From M55B112 sp964539395 (GTDB lineage: Bacteria > Bacteroidota > Bacteroidia > Bacteroidales > GCA-2748055), in the NCBI GenBank assembly GCA_964539395.1, contig CAZIIU010000005.1:34798-98797 (forward strand): a stretch of DNA of 64,000 bases, given 5' to 3'. Under the pieces are notes generated by a model that made no database searches, had not been told where the DNA came from, and saw only the letters and a program-made list of their open reading frames with translations. The translations under genes and the position numbers were made by a program. Positions 1-8,924 of the stretch are shown one piece after another; within the stretch, counting starts at the first letter, position 1, and the number at the start of each line of letters is the position of its first letter.

Positions 1-33
1 TCTACTCCGAAGAATAATACCTTTTTAAACAGT

Positions 34-750
34 ATGGCGAATCCATTTATAATCAACATTGAAACCGCTACAAATATTTGTTCTGTAACCCTTAGTATGG
101 GCGAAAAAGTTCTTTCGTTCAGGGAAAGTAATGTTGACCGTTCACATGGATCGCTCCTCACAGTGTTCATGCAGGAGGTAATCGATGAAGCCGGTCTGAA
201 ACCTGGAGAGATCAATGCTGTCGCCGTAAGTAAAGGTCCAGGATCCTATACCGGTCTGAGAATCGGTGTATCGGTAACCAAAGGTTTTGCATACGCCCAA
301 AACATACCGGTTATAGGTATTGGAACACTCCAGGCTATGGTTATAAATGCCTTGCGCAATGAAAAGGTGATGGAAATTCAACAACAGATCCCTGGAATCC
401 TGTTTTGTCCAATGATTGATGCACGACGTATGGAAGTTTTTTGCGCCATCTATGATAAAAGCCACCATGAAGTTTCCGCTGTGACGGCAATTGTGGTTGA
501 AAATTCCAGTTTTGATACTGTGCTTGCATCAAACCATATTGTGTTTTTCGGGAACGGGTCTGACAAAATAAGAGATGTGATTCGTCACCCAAATGCCCAC
601 TTTATCACAGATATACACCCCTCTTCCAGATCAATGGTGCCAATAGCCCTGGATCATTATCGCAACAATGAATTTGAAGACACCGCCTATTTCGAGCCCT
701 TTTATCTGAAAGACTTCATAGCAACAACACCAAAAAAGAAAGTCCTTTGA
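34..750 (+). CDS. tsaB: TsaB, tRNA t6A37 synthesis subunit
   Basis: TsaB is the non-catalytic partner of TsaD in making N6-threonylcarbamoyladenosine at position 37 of ANN-decoding tRNAs in the cytoplasm. The 238-residue protein starts with the ASKHA-fold strand NIETATNICSV and carries the family motif KGPGSYTGLR near residues 68-77. The length is normal for TsaB, and TsaD would be longer and carry metal-binding histidines that are absent here. The ATG is the only plausible start before these motifs. It is followed after 71 bases by efp on the same strand, so the two translation genes may share a transcript. Confidence 0.95.
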   Translation: MANPFIINIETATNICSVTLSMGEKVLSFRESNVDRSHGSLLTVFMQEVIDEAGLKPGEINAVAVSKGPGSYTGLRIGVSVTKGFAYAQNIPVIGIGTLQAMVINALRNEKVMEIQQQIPGILFCPMIDARRMEVFCAIYDKSHHEVSAVTAIVVENSSFDTVLASNHIVFFGNGSDKIRDVIRHPNAHFITDIHPSSRSMVPIALDHYRNNEFEDTAYFEPFYLKDFIATTPKKKVL

Positions 751-821
751 ACTCTTCATTAAATTGCCTCTGAATAAATTATTTCCTTAATTTGCACCAT
801 GTAAAACAATGATACGGATAT

Positions 822-1391
822 ATGGCCACAACAGCAGATTTTAGAAACGGTTTGGTCCTTGAATACAACAATGACCTTTATTCCATTGTACAGTTTCAAC
901 ATGTTAAACCTGGAAAGGGACCGGCGTTTGTACGGACAAAACTTAAAAGTCTCACTACCGGTAAGGTTATTGACAATACCTTCTCCTCAGGAGTAAAAGT
1001 CAATACAGCCCGTGTAGAAAGACGTCCATATCAATACCTTTATAAAGACGACCTGGGCTACAGTTTTATGCATCTTGACACATTTGAACAGATCGTTATT
1101 GATGAGAAACTGATTGATAATCCCGACCTGATGAAAGAGGGACAGGAAGTTGAAATCGTTGTGCACGCGGATAATGAAACCCCGCTCTCCTGTGAATTAC
1201 CCCCCTTTGTTGAGCTGGAGATCACCTATTCTGAGCCGGGAGTTAAAGGAGACACATCCTCTTCCACCGCACTTAAGCAGGCTACCCTCGAAACAGGGGC
1301 CACTGTAATGGTCCCCATCTTTGTAGAGCAAGGTGAAACCATCAGGGTAGACACAAGGGACCGCTCATACGCTGAACGGGTTAGAAAATAA
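822..1391 (+). CDS. efp: Translation elongation factor P
   Basis: EF-P relieves ribosome stalling at polyproline stretches by binding between the P and E sites. The 189-residue protein has the KOW-like N-domain with the tip loop HVKPGKGPAF; Lys32 sits where E. coli EF-P carries its modified Lys34. The two OB-like domains follow, ending with the usual RVDTRDRSYAERV-type signature. Whether this lysine is modified cannot be told from this window, because no epmA/epmB pair is visible here. A weak Bacteroidota -7-like box (TTAATTTG, 787-794) lies 27 bases before the ATG. Confidence 0.97.
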   Translation: MATTADFRNGLVLEYNNDLYSIVQFQHVKPGKGPAFVRTKLKSLTTGKVIDNTFSSGVKVNTARVERRPYQYLYKDDLGYSFMHLDTFEQIVIDEKLIDNPDLMKEGQEVEIVVHADNETPLSCELPPFVELEITYSEPGVKGDTSSSTALKQATLETGATVMVPIFVEQGETIRVDTRDRSYAERVRK

Positions 1392-1434
1392 AATTGCCTA
1401 TCTTCGCAAGTAAACACCGATAGTTTTATATTTC

Positions 1435-2664
1435 ATGGTAAAATCATTGAACAGCCTGAAAACTTCGAAATTCAAGCTTAATTCGCTGCTTGAAATCACA
1501 TTGGCAATCAATGATAATGTTGCTATAAGTGAACTGGTTCGCAGGTTTGAAAAGCTACTCACCATTGACCTGTCAATCGGAAAAGTACTTGTGATCAAAT
1601 TCGGAGAAAAATGGGAGTGTATACTAAACTCAGGATTCTCACCGGAGTTCTTCAGGAAAATTGATATAGAAAAGGACCTCCTGTGCCATACCGAGATAGA
1701 ACATGTGACAACCCATCATGACAGGTTCCCAGAACCTCTTGACATTATTATCCCGGTAACACACAAAGACGAGCCCATCGCCTTTGTTTTAATTGGTGAT
1801 ATCGAAGAGGAGGGGGAGGGGATGAGTCCCATCCTCAAGCATCAACGATTCATACAGACATTGTCGAACATTATTGTTGTTGCAATAGAAAATAAACGTC
1901 TGTTTAAAGAATCCCTGCGACAGGAAGCCATTAAGCGTGAAATGGAGCTAGCACGGCGAATGCAGACGATGCTCATACCCAAGGACGAACAATTGCCATC
2001 GAATAACAGTATTTCGATGTTTGCATTCTATCAGCCGCATTTTGAAATTGGAGGCGACTATTATGATGTAATTGAACTGAACGACCATGAAATCGGCTTT
2101 TGTATAGCAGATGTTTCTGGAAAGGGAATTTCTGCAGCTATTCTGATGTCTAACTTTCAGGCCAACCTACAGGCGCTGTTTACGGAAGAGATAACTATGG
2201 AATCCCTCATGATGAAGCTCAACAGGCGCGTGATAAGCAGTGCAAAATGCGAGAAATTTATCACCCTGTTTATTGCACGGTACAATTATCGCACAAAAGA
2301 GCTGAAATATGTGAATGCAGGGCACAACCCTCCCATTCTTTATAAGACAAAAAGTAAAGAAATAGTTTACCTTACCAACGGCTCTGTTGGTATGGGAATG
2401 CTCGATGAACTACCATTTCTCAAGGTGCAATCGGTGATAATGAATGAACGTTCAAAAATGCTTTGTTATACCGATGGTTTGGTGGAGGTCCTGAATGAAT
2501 CCGGCATTGAGACAGGAACAGAAAAGCTTGAGATTCAATTAAAAAACGATGATCCTATTGTAGGGAATATCAAATCCATCATTAAAAAGCAGGGTATTCT
2601 CGAAGGGAGTGCCTCTATTTTTGATGATATTTCAATACTAAGTGCAGAATTTCCCGGCGCCTGA
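1435..2664 (+). CDS. GAF-linked SpoIIE-type PP2C phosphatase
   Basis: This is a predicted cytoplasmic Ser/Thr phosphatase of the RsbU/SpoIIE type, usually acting on anti-sigma-antagonist (STAS) proteins. Residues about 15-155 look like a divergent GAF sensor domain, followed by a helical linker (155-180) and the PP2C-like catalytic domain (about 190-405). Metal-binding motifs are visible: GGDYYDV (206-212), ADVSGKG (225-231) and the terminal DDISIL (from residue 397). There is no membrane segment. It begins 43 bases after efp. A near-match promoter box (TATCTTCG) lies at 1399-1406. Its partner proteins are not encoded next to it. Confidence 0.88.
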   Translation: MVKSLNSLKTSKFKLNSLLEITLAINDNVAISELVRRFEKLLTIDLSIGKVLVIKFGEKWECILNSGFSPEFFRKIDIEKDLLCHTEIEHVTTHHDRFPEPLDIIIPVTHKDEPIAFVLIGDIEEEGEGMSPILKHQRFIQTLSNIIVVAIENKRLFKESLRQEAIKREMELARRMQTMLIPKDEQLPSNNSISMFAFYQPHFEIGGDYYDVIELNDHEIGFCIADVSGKGISAAILMSNFQANLQALFTEEITMESLMMKLNRRVISSAKCEKFITLFIARYNYRTKELKYVNAGHNPPILYKTKSKEIVYLTNGSVGMGMLDELPFLKVQSVIMNERSKMLCYTDGLVEVLNESGIETGTEKLEIQLKNDDPIVGNIKSIIKKQGILEGSASIFDDISILSAEFPGA

Positions 2665-2737
2665 CCAATGAGTTGCGGGAAATCAATACCTGTTGCAATA
2701 ACCACCTGAAAACCCAAACCTGGATATATTGTAATTA

Positions 2738-4024
2738 TCAGCCGGCACTGATCAGGTAATAATTCTTTTTTCCCTTTTGTATCAACAGGTATTTTCCATT
2801 GATGAAAGAACCCGGAGTAATTATTGTATCAGGATCAACAACCTTTTTCCTGTTAATACTCAATCCTCCACCCTGTAAAAGCCTTCTGAGCTCTCCTTTC
2901 GATTGGAAAACCGATGTGTGTTCAGTAAGTAGCTGTATGATGTCGGAATTCATCTGCTCATTAGAGATTCTAAAATGGGGGACCCCCTCAAATACGGACA
3001 AAAACATCTCCTCCGGAATCCGGGTAAGTGTCTCTTCTGTGGCATGCCCGAAAAGTATACCTGAAGCCTCAACAGCGAGTTGGCAATCCTCCGCAGAATG
3101 AACCATACTGGTAACCTCCTCAGCCAGCCTTTTCTGCAAAACACGAAGATGAGGTGCCCCTTGATGCTCCACAACAAGGTCTTCAATCTCATCCCTTGAA
3201 AGCAGCGTGAAGATCTTTATATACTTTTCAGCATCCACATCAGATGCATTCAACCAGAATTGATAGAACTTGTAAGGCGAGGTTCGTTTCGGATCGAGCC
3301 ATACATTTCCCTCTTCAGTTTTGCCAAATTTGCCCCCATCCGCCTTGGTAATCAGCGGACAAGTAAGTGCATAAGCATCACCCCCCTCTTTTCTTCTGAT
3401 CAGCTCCGTTCCGGTAGTGATATTTCCCCACTGGTCGGATCCCCCCATCTGCAGTTTACAATTATACTTCCTGTAAAGATGCAGGTAATCAAACCCCTGA
3501 ACAAGCTGATAGGTGAATTCGGTGAATGACATTCCGGAAGCTGATTCCGTGGAGACCCTCTTTTTAACGGAATCCTTGGCCAACATGTAATTCACGGTAA
3601 TATGCTTACCTATATCACGAATGAAATCAAGGAATGAATACCCCTTCATCCAGTCATAATTATTTACCATTATTGCTTTATTGGGTGCCTCCGTATTAAA
3701 ATCGAGGAATTTTGCAATCTGGTTTTTCAGACACTCCTGGTTGTGCCTCAGCGTCTCCTCATCAAGCAGGTTTCTCTCCTGTGATTTTCCACTCGGATCG
3801 CCAATCATACCAGTTGCGCCTCCTACCAATGCAATAGGTCTGTGTCCGGCTTGCTGCAGGTGCTTCAACATCATTACCCCTACCATGTGGCCAATGTGAA
3901 GCGAATCTGCTGTCGGATCAATTCCTACATAGGCAGAGATAATCTCCTTTTCCAGGCATTCAGCAGTTCCCGGCATAATATCATGGACCATTCCCCGCCA
4001 TTGTAACTCTTCAACAAAATTCAT
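2738..4024 (-). CDS. tyrS: Tyrosyl-tRNA synthetase
   Basis: TyrRS charges tRNA-Tyr with tyrosine. The 428-residue class I synthetase shows the HIGH signature at residues 43-46, the KMSKS-equivalent KFGKT near residue 233, and a C-terminal S4 RNA-binding domain (about 360-425) containing the GGLSINRKKV-type sequence. The length and layout are those of the standard bacterial TyrRS. It is convergent with the phosphatase gene at 1435-2664 and has no close partner upstream, as the CvpA-like gene starts a separate minus-strand unit. Confidence 0.98.
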   Translation of the reverse strand: MNFVEELQWRGMVHDIMPGTAECLEKEIISAYVGIDPTADSLHIGHMVGVMMLKHLQQAGHRPIALVGGATGMIGDPSGKSQERNLLDEETLRHNQECLKNQIAKFLDFNTEAPNKAIMVNNYDWMKGYSFLDFIRDIGKHITVNYMLAKDSVKKRVSTESASGMSFTEFTYQLVQGFDYLHLYRKYNCKLQMGGSDQWGNITTGTELIRRKEGGDAYALTCPLITKADGGKFGKTEEGNVWLDPKRTSPYKFYQFWLNASDVDAEKYIKIFTLLSRDEIEDLVVEHQGAPHLRVLQKRLAEEVTSMVHSAEDCQLAVEASGILFGHATEETLTRIPEEMFLSVFEGVPHFRISNEQMNSDIIQLLTEHTSVFQSKGELRRLLQGGGLSINRKKVVDPDTIITPGSFINGKYLLIQKGKKNYYLISAG

Positions 4025-4131
4025 AATTCCAGTAACAATTATCTTTTAAAACTCCACTAACACCATTTATAATACCGGCAAATCTTTCGGCCGTTGTTAC
4101 TATTTCATTCTTAATATTCTCAATTGCCTGA

Positions 4132-4674
4132 CTATATAGTTTTGTCCTTCTGCTCCTCTTCCCCGTCTAAAAATGGAAGGTAATTCTTAAACTCCTGCCG
4201 TTTAAGATAGGGAAATACAGTAGGTGCCAGGCTTTTCAGGGGCTGATAAAGCAACGATCTCTCTATCGTCTCTTTATTTATAAACTCCTTCCTGTTATTT
4301 GCTGCATCAATTGGCATCAGAACAATGCTAACAACAAAAGCTGTAACGAACAGTCCGAAAAACATACCGGCTGCACGATTTAGAAAGCTGAGTGCTACAG
4401 CCTTAATCAGACGGTCGACCAGAAATGCAGCAATATGCACAACTATAACAATGAAAACAAAGGTAACAGCAAATGAAACCAGGTTCAGGTGTTCCGGATT
4501 GATATTAAACCAGTTATTGAGTATTGTACCAGTTTGGGCATGGAACCGCATTGCCCCCAGAATACCCAGAACCAGTGCAGTTAAAGAAGCAATCATATAA
4601 ATCAGTCCCTTTCTGAAACCCCTGTAGAGCGCCCATAACAAAGGAATAACAAGTATAATATCAAGAATATTCAT
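4132..4674 (-). CDS. CvpA family inner-membrane protein
   Basis: This is a 180-residue membrane protein with about four hydrophobic helices and the N-terminal pattern ILDIILVIPLLWALYRGFRKG typical of the CvpA/colicin V production family. The central stretch with AVALSFLNRAAGMFFGLF matches the conserved region of that family. Family members are linked to envelope homeostasis, but no biochemical activity is established. I place the start at the ATG at 4674 rather than at a TTG two codons upstream. The C-terminal tail is charged and probably cytoplasmic. It reads toward tyrS, from which it is separated by 107 bases. Confidence 0.85.
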   Translation of the reverse strand: MNILDIILVIPLLWALYRGFRKGLIYMIASLTALVLGILGAMRFHAQTGTILNNWFNINPEHLNLVSFAVTFVFIVIVVHIAAFLVDRLIKAVALSFLNRAAGMFFGLFVTAFVVSIVLMPIDAANNRKEFINKETIERSLLYQPLKSLAPTVFPYLKRQEFKNYLPFLDGEEEQKDKTI

Positions 4675-4823
4675 TGTCAATTATGAGTCAACAAAATAAA
4701 CAAATCATTTTCAATATCGAGCCAAAAAAATGACCTATTGCAGGAATGAATATGGAAATGATGATCCATCCTTTGCTGTTTCTACAAAAATAGGTATCTT
4801 TTCATCTCTAAAATCAAATCGCC

Positions 4824-5489
4824 ATGGATATCAGGAAATTCAGAAACATTTACGGACTGGAGCTCATTGCTGCTTCTCATGCAGGTATTGCCACCGGGGA
4901 CCTTGTCTGGAACCCGCTGATCGGCTCACCCGGTTTTTCCTATCCGGGAATGCCAAATAATATTTATACAGCCTTTCTGGACGCCGGACTCATCAATGAA
5001 ACTGAATTTGAAGACTTTAAAAAGGAGTGTACAGATATTGCACTTATCCCTGCACAGCTTGCAGATAAGCATGTAGATATAAACTCGGATCTGATCACCG
5101 AGCTGCAGCACCCGGTCATTGGAAAGATTGAAGGCAACTTCGAACTGGATACGATCAGTAAATTCGTTTTCGGGGATCTCCAGGTTAAAATGATGGATGA
5201 CCTGCTCAGGGTGAAAATCGATCAGTACCTTGAATTGATGAAAGAGAAAAAATGGAAGGATTATGATGGCCGGATCAGGAGGGTAAATATGATTACAGAG
5301 CTCTACTATGGCTCCATTAAGCTTATCGTAGAAAAGAGATGCAGCGGAAAATTGGATACGGCCCTGGAAAAAAGCCACATACAGATCCTTTCACGATCAG
5401 AAGGCAGCAGGTCTATCGAATATGCTTTCTCTCACGATGAAGTGCCATTTGCCATGCGTATTGAACAGGTTAGAAGATTCAACGGATAG
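4824..5489 (+). CDS. Hypothetical protein, unrecognised family
   Basis: I do not recognise this 221-residue protein. It has no signal peptide, no membrane segment and no clear catalytic motif. The N-terminus (residues 1-45) is rich in Gly, Pro and hydrophobics, while the rest alternates acidic helices with short hydrophobic strands. The composition and third-position base use match neighbouring real genes, and the only competing long frame is on the opposite strand, so it is very likely a real CDS. A near-consensus -7 box (TATCTTTT) sits at about 4793-4800, 23 bases before the ATG. It stands alone: a divergent CvpA-like gene is upstream and degenerate sequence lies downstream. Confidence 0.7.
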   Translation: MDIRKFRNIYGLELIAASHAGIATGDLVWNPLIGSPGFSYPGMPNNIYTAFLDAGLINETEFEDFKKECTDIALIPAQLADKHVDINSDLITELQHPVIGKIEGNFELDTISKFVFGDLQVKMMDDLLRVKIDQYLELMKEKKWKDYDGRIRRVNMITELYYGSIKLIVEKRCSGKLDTALEKSHIQILSRSEGSRSIEYAFSHDEVPFAMRIEQVRRFNG

Positions 5490-6104
5490 ATACTTAAAAG
5501 CAGACTTGCCTGAAAGAGCTGGTTGCAGGTAACCTGCATTTTGGTACCCCTGTGCTTTTTGTAATAATCGTCCGCCATATCCATACCCTCGGGATTACGA
5601 CTTTTTGAGATCATCCTGAAAGTTTCTCTCCTCAGTCATGACAACCTGTCTTCGTCAATGTTAGTAACCATGTCGCATGCAATCAGTAAGGCCGCCTGTG
5701 TCGGTCACAACTCCTTCAGGTAGCCGATCTCATCGCAGGTACAGACTAACCAACAGAGCCCGGCTGAAAGCCATACATTCCGCAGGGGTTTTAATCACAT
5801 CCTCAGCAACAATTGCCGTGCGAGCCCGACCGGCGAAAAGGACAAGTGGTAGAATCCGCCCAACTGTTTAAAAAATAATGATCAGGCCAAACTTCCGACC
5901 AGGTAATAAAAATCTCTTACCTCCAACATTTCTAAGCTGATTACCCCTGGGATAAAAAAAACAGCAGGTGAGTTAAGTCACCTAAAAGTAATTATAATTG
6001 TAGTTAGATAAACCCCAATCGAAAGATTGAGTTGAAGAATACGAAATTTCATTTATCTTTAACAATAGAGGTGACCTTTTACATAAAACAAAGTTTCCAA
6101 TCCT
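5490..6104. other. 615-base stretch without an intact gene
   Basis: The left two thirds of this stretch hold the possible coding remnant listed separately. The right part (about 5880-6104) is AT-rich and contains no open frame I would defend. A weak -7-like box (TATCTTTA) lies near 6053-6060 and could serve the HAD hydrolase gene downstream. I see no tRNA, small-RNA fold or repeat family here. Confidence 0.5.
5500..5878 (-). pseudogene. Possible decayed protein-coding remnant
   Basis: Read on the minus strand, this stretch gives protein-like sequence that switches frame and hits stops. From about 5878 to the stop at 5730-5732 one frame reads through AIVAEDVIKTPAECMAFSRA. A second frame continues with DEIGYLKEL. 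A third gives VTNIDEDR, a stop near 5637, then ISKSRNPEGMDMADDYYKKH down to about 5525. The order is collinear, as expected for a gene broken by at least two frameshifts and a stop. I could not name the ancestral family. Chance similarity to coding sequence remains possible. Confidence 0.35.
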
Positions 6105-6767
6105 GTGCAATTGAAGAGCAACCATTCTTATATCGCGGCATTTGATCTTGACAAGACAATTCTCTCAGTGAACAGCAGCCGGCTTGTTGTTATCATGTCA
6201 CGAAAAATGGGATTAATGACTAAGCGGGACTACCGGCAGGCTGTCATTTACTCATTGGTGTACAAATTTGACCTTAAAAATGCAAGCGAAATAGTACTTT
6301 CTATGATGCAATGGTTAAAGGACTTAAGGGAAGAAGATGTAAGGATCCTTGCAGAAAAGTATATCGTTCCCGAAATGAAGAAGTTGGTCAGGCCGGAAAT
6401 TCTTGACGAGCTTAATTTTCATCGTAAAAACAATGCTCGCCTCGTTCTGCTATCATCGGCGCTGCCCTATTTGTGCGAACCCATTGCCGGGTATCTTGGC
6501 ATGGACGATGTAGTCTGTTCACGGCTGGAAACCGACAGAGGCCGCTTTACTGGAAGGTCTGTCGGACAGCTGGTATTCGGTCCGGAAAAGGCAGTAAGAA
6601 TGGAAGCATATTGCACTGCCTTTAATCTTCCGATCAACACTGCATGGTATTATGGCGACGCCTACACAGACCGCTTTATCCTTGAAAGAGTTGTTAACCC
6701 TGTCTGCGTAAAACCTGAGGTAAAGCTCAGGTGGCTGGCCAAAAGGAAAGGGTGGAAAGTTATCTGA
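6105..6767 (+). CDS. HAD-IB family phosphatase (SerB-like)
   Basis: This is a predicted cytoplasmic phosphohydrolase of the haloacid dehalogenase superfamily, subfamily IB. The 220-residue protein has motif I FDLDKTIL with Asp14 as nucleophile and Asp16 as acid/base. Motif II is LLSSALP, motif III is the lysine of GPEKAVRMEAY, and motif IV is YYGDAYTDRF with the metal-binding Asp. An alpha-helical cap lies between motifs I and II. Proteins of this type include phosphoserine and acyl-phosphate phosphatases, so the substrate cannot be assigned. The start is a GTG; a TTG two codons later is the alternative. It is convergent with the channel pseudogene downstream. Confidence 0.88.
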   Translation: MQLKSNHSYIAAFDLDKTILSVNSSRLVVIMSRKMGLMTKRDYRQAVIYSLVYKFDLKNASEIVLSMMQWLKDLREEDVRILAEKYIVPEMKKLVRPEILDELNFHRKNNARLVLLSSALPYLCEPIAGYLGMDDVVCSRLETDRGRFTGRSVGQLVFGPEKAVRMEAYCTAFNLPINTAWYYGDAYTDRFILERVVNPVCVKPEVKLRWLAKRKGWKVI

Positions 6768-6824
6768 TTCAATTTCAATGGTTTCAAATAGTTATAATCG
6801 GTATATCCAACTTTTGAATAGTAT

Positions 6825-8571
6825 TTACCTGAGAATTTTACGGGCAAAAGCTACAGTAAAGTAAGACATCATAAATGGCCCGACAAATCCTTCAACCGCA
6901 GCAACTCCGCGCAAAAATCCATTTGGCGAACAATCACCGTAACCAACGGTAGTAAAAGTTATCAAACTATAATAAGGTGTTAAGGATTTTATCGATAAAA
7001 GCATCATCAGGTGCAATACAACTGATACTGGTATTTATTAAAAAGGGGAAGGTGAGGTGAATCAGGCTAAAGCAAGAATAGATAATAAGCAAGCTAAGTA
7101 TCACCCTTGCAGGAGAAGTTGCATACAAACCCATTCGGTCAACAACAATAAATTTGAATACAAACAGGGGCAGTTGCCAGAGACCGTTCAGTTTTGATTC
7201 TCCCAATGACTTTTTAAGTATTGATTTTTGTTCATTACGCTTGAATTGAATGTAAGCCAGATCCTCCGATTTATAATTTCCGATATGACCGTAATTCTCC
7301 TTCAGAATTCTGAATTGTTCAGCCTTTTCAGCATAACTCGACTCCTTTTGACTGTTAATGATATGACTGACATTGTTTTCAAACCAGTCGATGTATATTT
7401 GTCCAACGAGTCGCATGCCAGTTAGATTCAAACAATCTATCCTGACTATATGGTCATAGGATGAAAAATCAACAATATCCCGGGCTATCGAATCTGATAA
7501 GTCCAGATATGTGCAACGATTCACTCTGAAGTCGACGTAAGCATTCATCTGACATGAAATCAGAGCCAGTTTTTTGAAAGACGATTTCCCAAAATTCAGG
7601 CTGGTACTATTAAAATAGACCCCCTCAAACAAGACTTCAGAAGAACCAAATTCAACATCCTCAAAAAACAGATTGCCTGTGCCAAAATCTGTCTTCTTAA
7701 ATGTTATTCTGCTATCTGTGAGTTCACTTCCTTCAAAAGTAACATCTCCATTCCCAAAAGAGGCCCTGTTAAAATTAAGCCTTCCCCCGGAAAATTCTAC
7801 TTTTCGATAATCAACCTTTCCATCGCCGAATTCTGTTCGTTCAAAGGAAATGTCACCAATACCAAATCTGGCAAACTCAAAATCAATTTTTCCGGCCTTA
7901 AATCTTGCTGCTTTAAATGAAGTATTTCCTTTACCAAAATGTGTGTTGATAAAATTTACCTCACCTTCACCAAAATCAGTATTTATAAAAGATACATTAC
8001 CATTACCAAAATCGGCATATTGAAATTTTTTAGTTCCTTTTAAAAATATCGTGTTCTTAAAATCGATATTGCCGCTGTTGAATTTCGTATTTGAGAAATC
8101 AACTTCTCCGTTTTTAAAAATTATATAGGAAAAATTCTTAGCTCCAGCAGAAAACTGTGTCATATGAAAAGAGACCCTCCCATTAATAAACCGGCTCTCC
8201 TGGAATGAAATATCCTCTCCATCTATAAAAGCATAGGAAAAGTCTGTTTCAATTTTTGAGTCAAAATAGGTAAATCTCGCACTAAAATTATTTAATGTAA
8301 CTGTCGATTTCTCTTCCAGGTTTCTGGATTTACGGTACCCTGTTAAAGAAAAATCCTCAATATAACACTCGTCAAGAATAACCGGTTTCTGTTCGTCGAT
8401 TAGTCTGTAGACAGCTTCTGTATCATAATAAGCCAGTTCATGGTATGCTTGCTCCTTATTGTTTTCATCAAAAAATGAGATACACACCGTTGCATCAAAT
8501 CTTCTGCCCTCGCTTGTAACATATTGGTCCGGACGAACCCTGGCTTTGAAGTTTTTAAAGTTTGAAACCAT
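6825..8571 (-). pseudogene. Frameshifted two-TM potassium channel with period-12 repeats
   Basis: The ATG at 8571 opens a 534-residue frame that stops at 6967, and the pore then continues in another frame to the stop at 6825. Residues 129-332 are 17 consecutive 12-residue units of the form xxGxVxFxxxxF, a Phe-rich beta-solenoid related to the pentapeptide-repeat group. A helical linker and a membrane helix (ILSLLIIYSCFSLIHL) follow. After the frame break come the pore loop with selectivity filter TVGYGD and a second membrane helix ending in ARKILR. Removing one A from the AAAA run (6987-6990, read on the minus strand) joins the frames as DKSLTPYYSLITFTTVGYGD. The protein is therefore a K+ channel with a cytoplasmic sensor-like domain, either truncated in nature or broken by a sequencing error. 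Confidence 0.82.
7576..8187 (-). repeat. 17 tandem 12-residue (36-bp) coding repeats
   Basis: Seventeen in-frame units of exactly 36 bp encode the solenoid of the channel protein. Well preserved units read GNGNVSFINTDF, GEGEVNFINTHF, GIGDISFERTEF and GNGDVTFEGSEL. Glycine is favoured at unit positions 1 and 3, a beta-branched residue at 5, and Phe at 7 and 12. The DNA copies have diverged, so the repeat is an old protein-level repeat rather than a recent DNA expansion. Confidence 0.85.
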
Positions 8572-8924
8572 TTGTAATAGAGATTATAATAGGCAGTAAT
8601 TTAATAATAATGATTACGGATGACGAAAAATTTGTTAAAAAAATGATCTCCTATTCTCTTCGATTGCCATATTAACAGAGAAAATTTACAAGTTTTATAT
8701 CAAATCCGGTAATCTGCATAACCTAAATATAGCCTGAAGCAACACATTCTCTGAGTGTTTCATATTGATCAGAACCAGCCTGTTTCCTTATAAGCAATTA
8801 TGTTAAAATACATGATTAACCAACAGTGAATTTATTATATGTTAGTCGATATAAATTGTTAAAGCGAATTTTTCTCTAACTTGTGTGATGGATCAAAAGG
8901 TTAAAATACTTAATATCAGTTATC
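8572..8924. other. 353-base divergent intergenic region
   Basis: This AT-rich region separates the channel gene (minus strand) from the secreted repeat protein (plus strand). A weak -7-like box TAACTTGT (8877-8884) lies about 40 bases before the plus-strand ATG. I found no small gene, RNA or repeat in it. Confidence 0.5.

Noticed and set aside
5677..5871. Plus-strand open frame of 64 codons
   Set aside because: It is Arg/Ser/Pro-rich and lies opposite the broken minus-strand coding remnant, so it is best explained as an antisense shadow.
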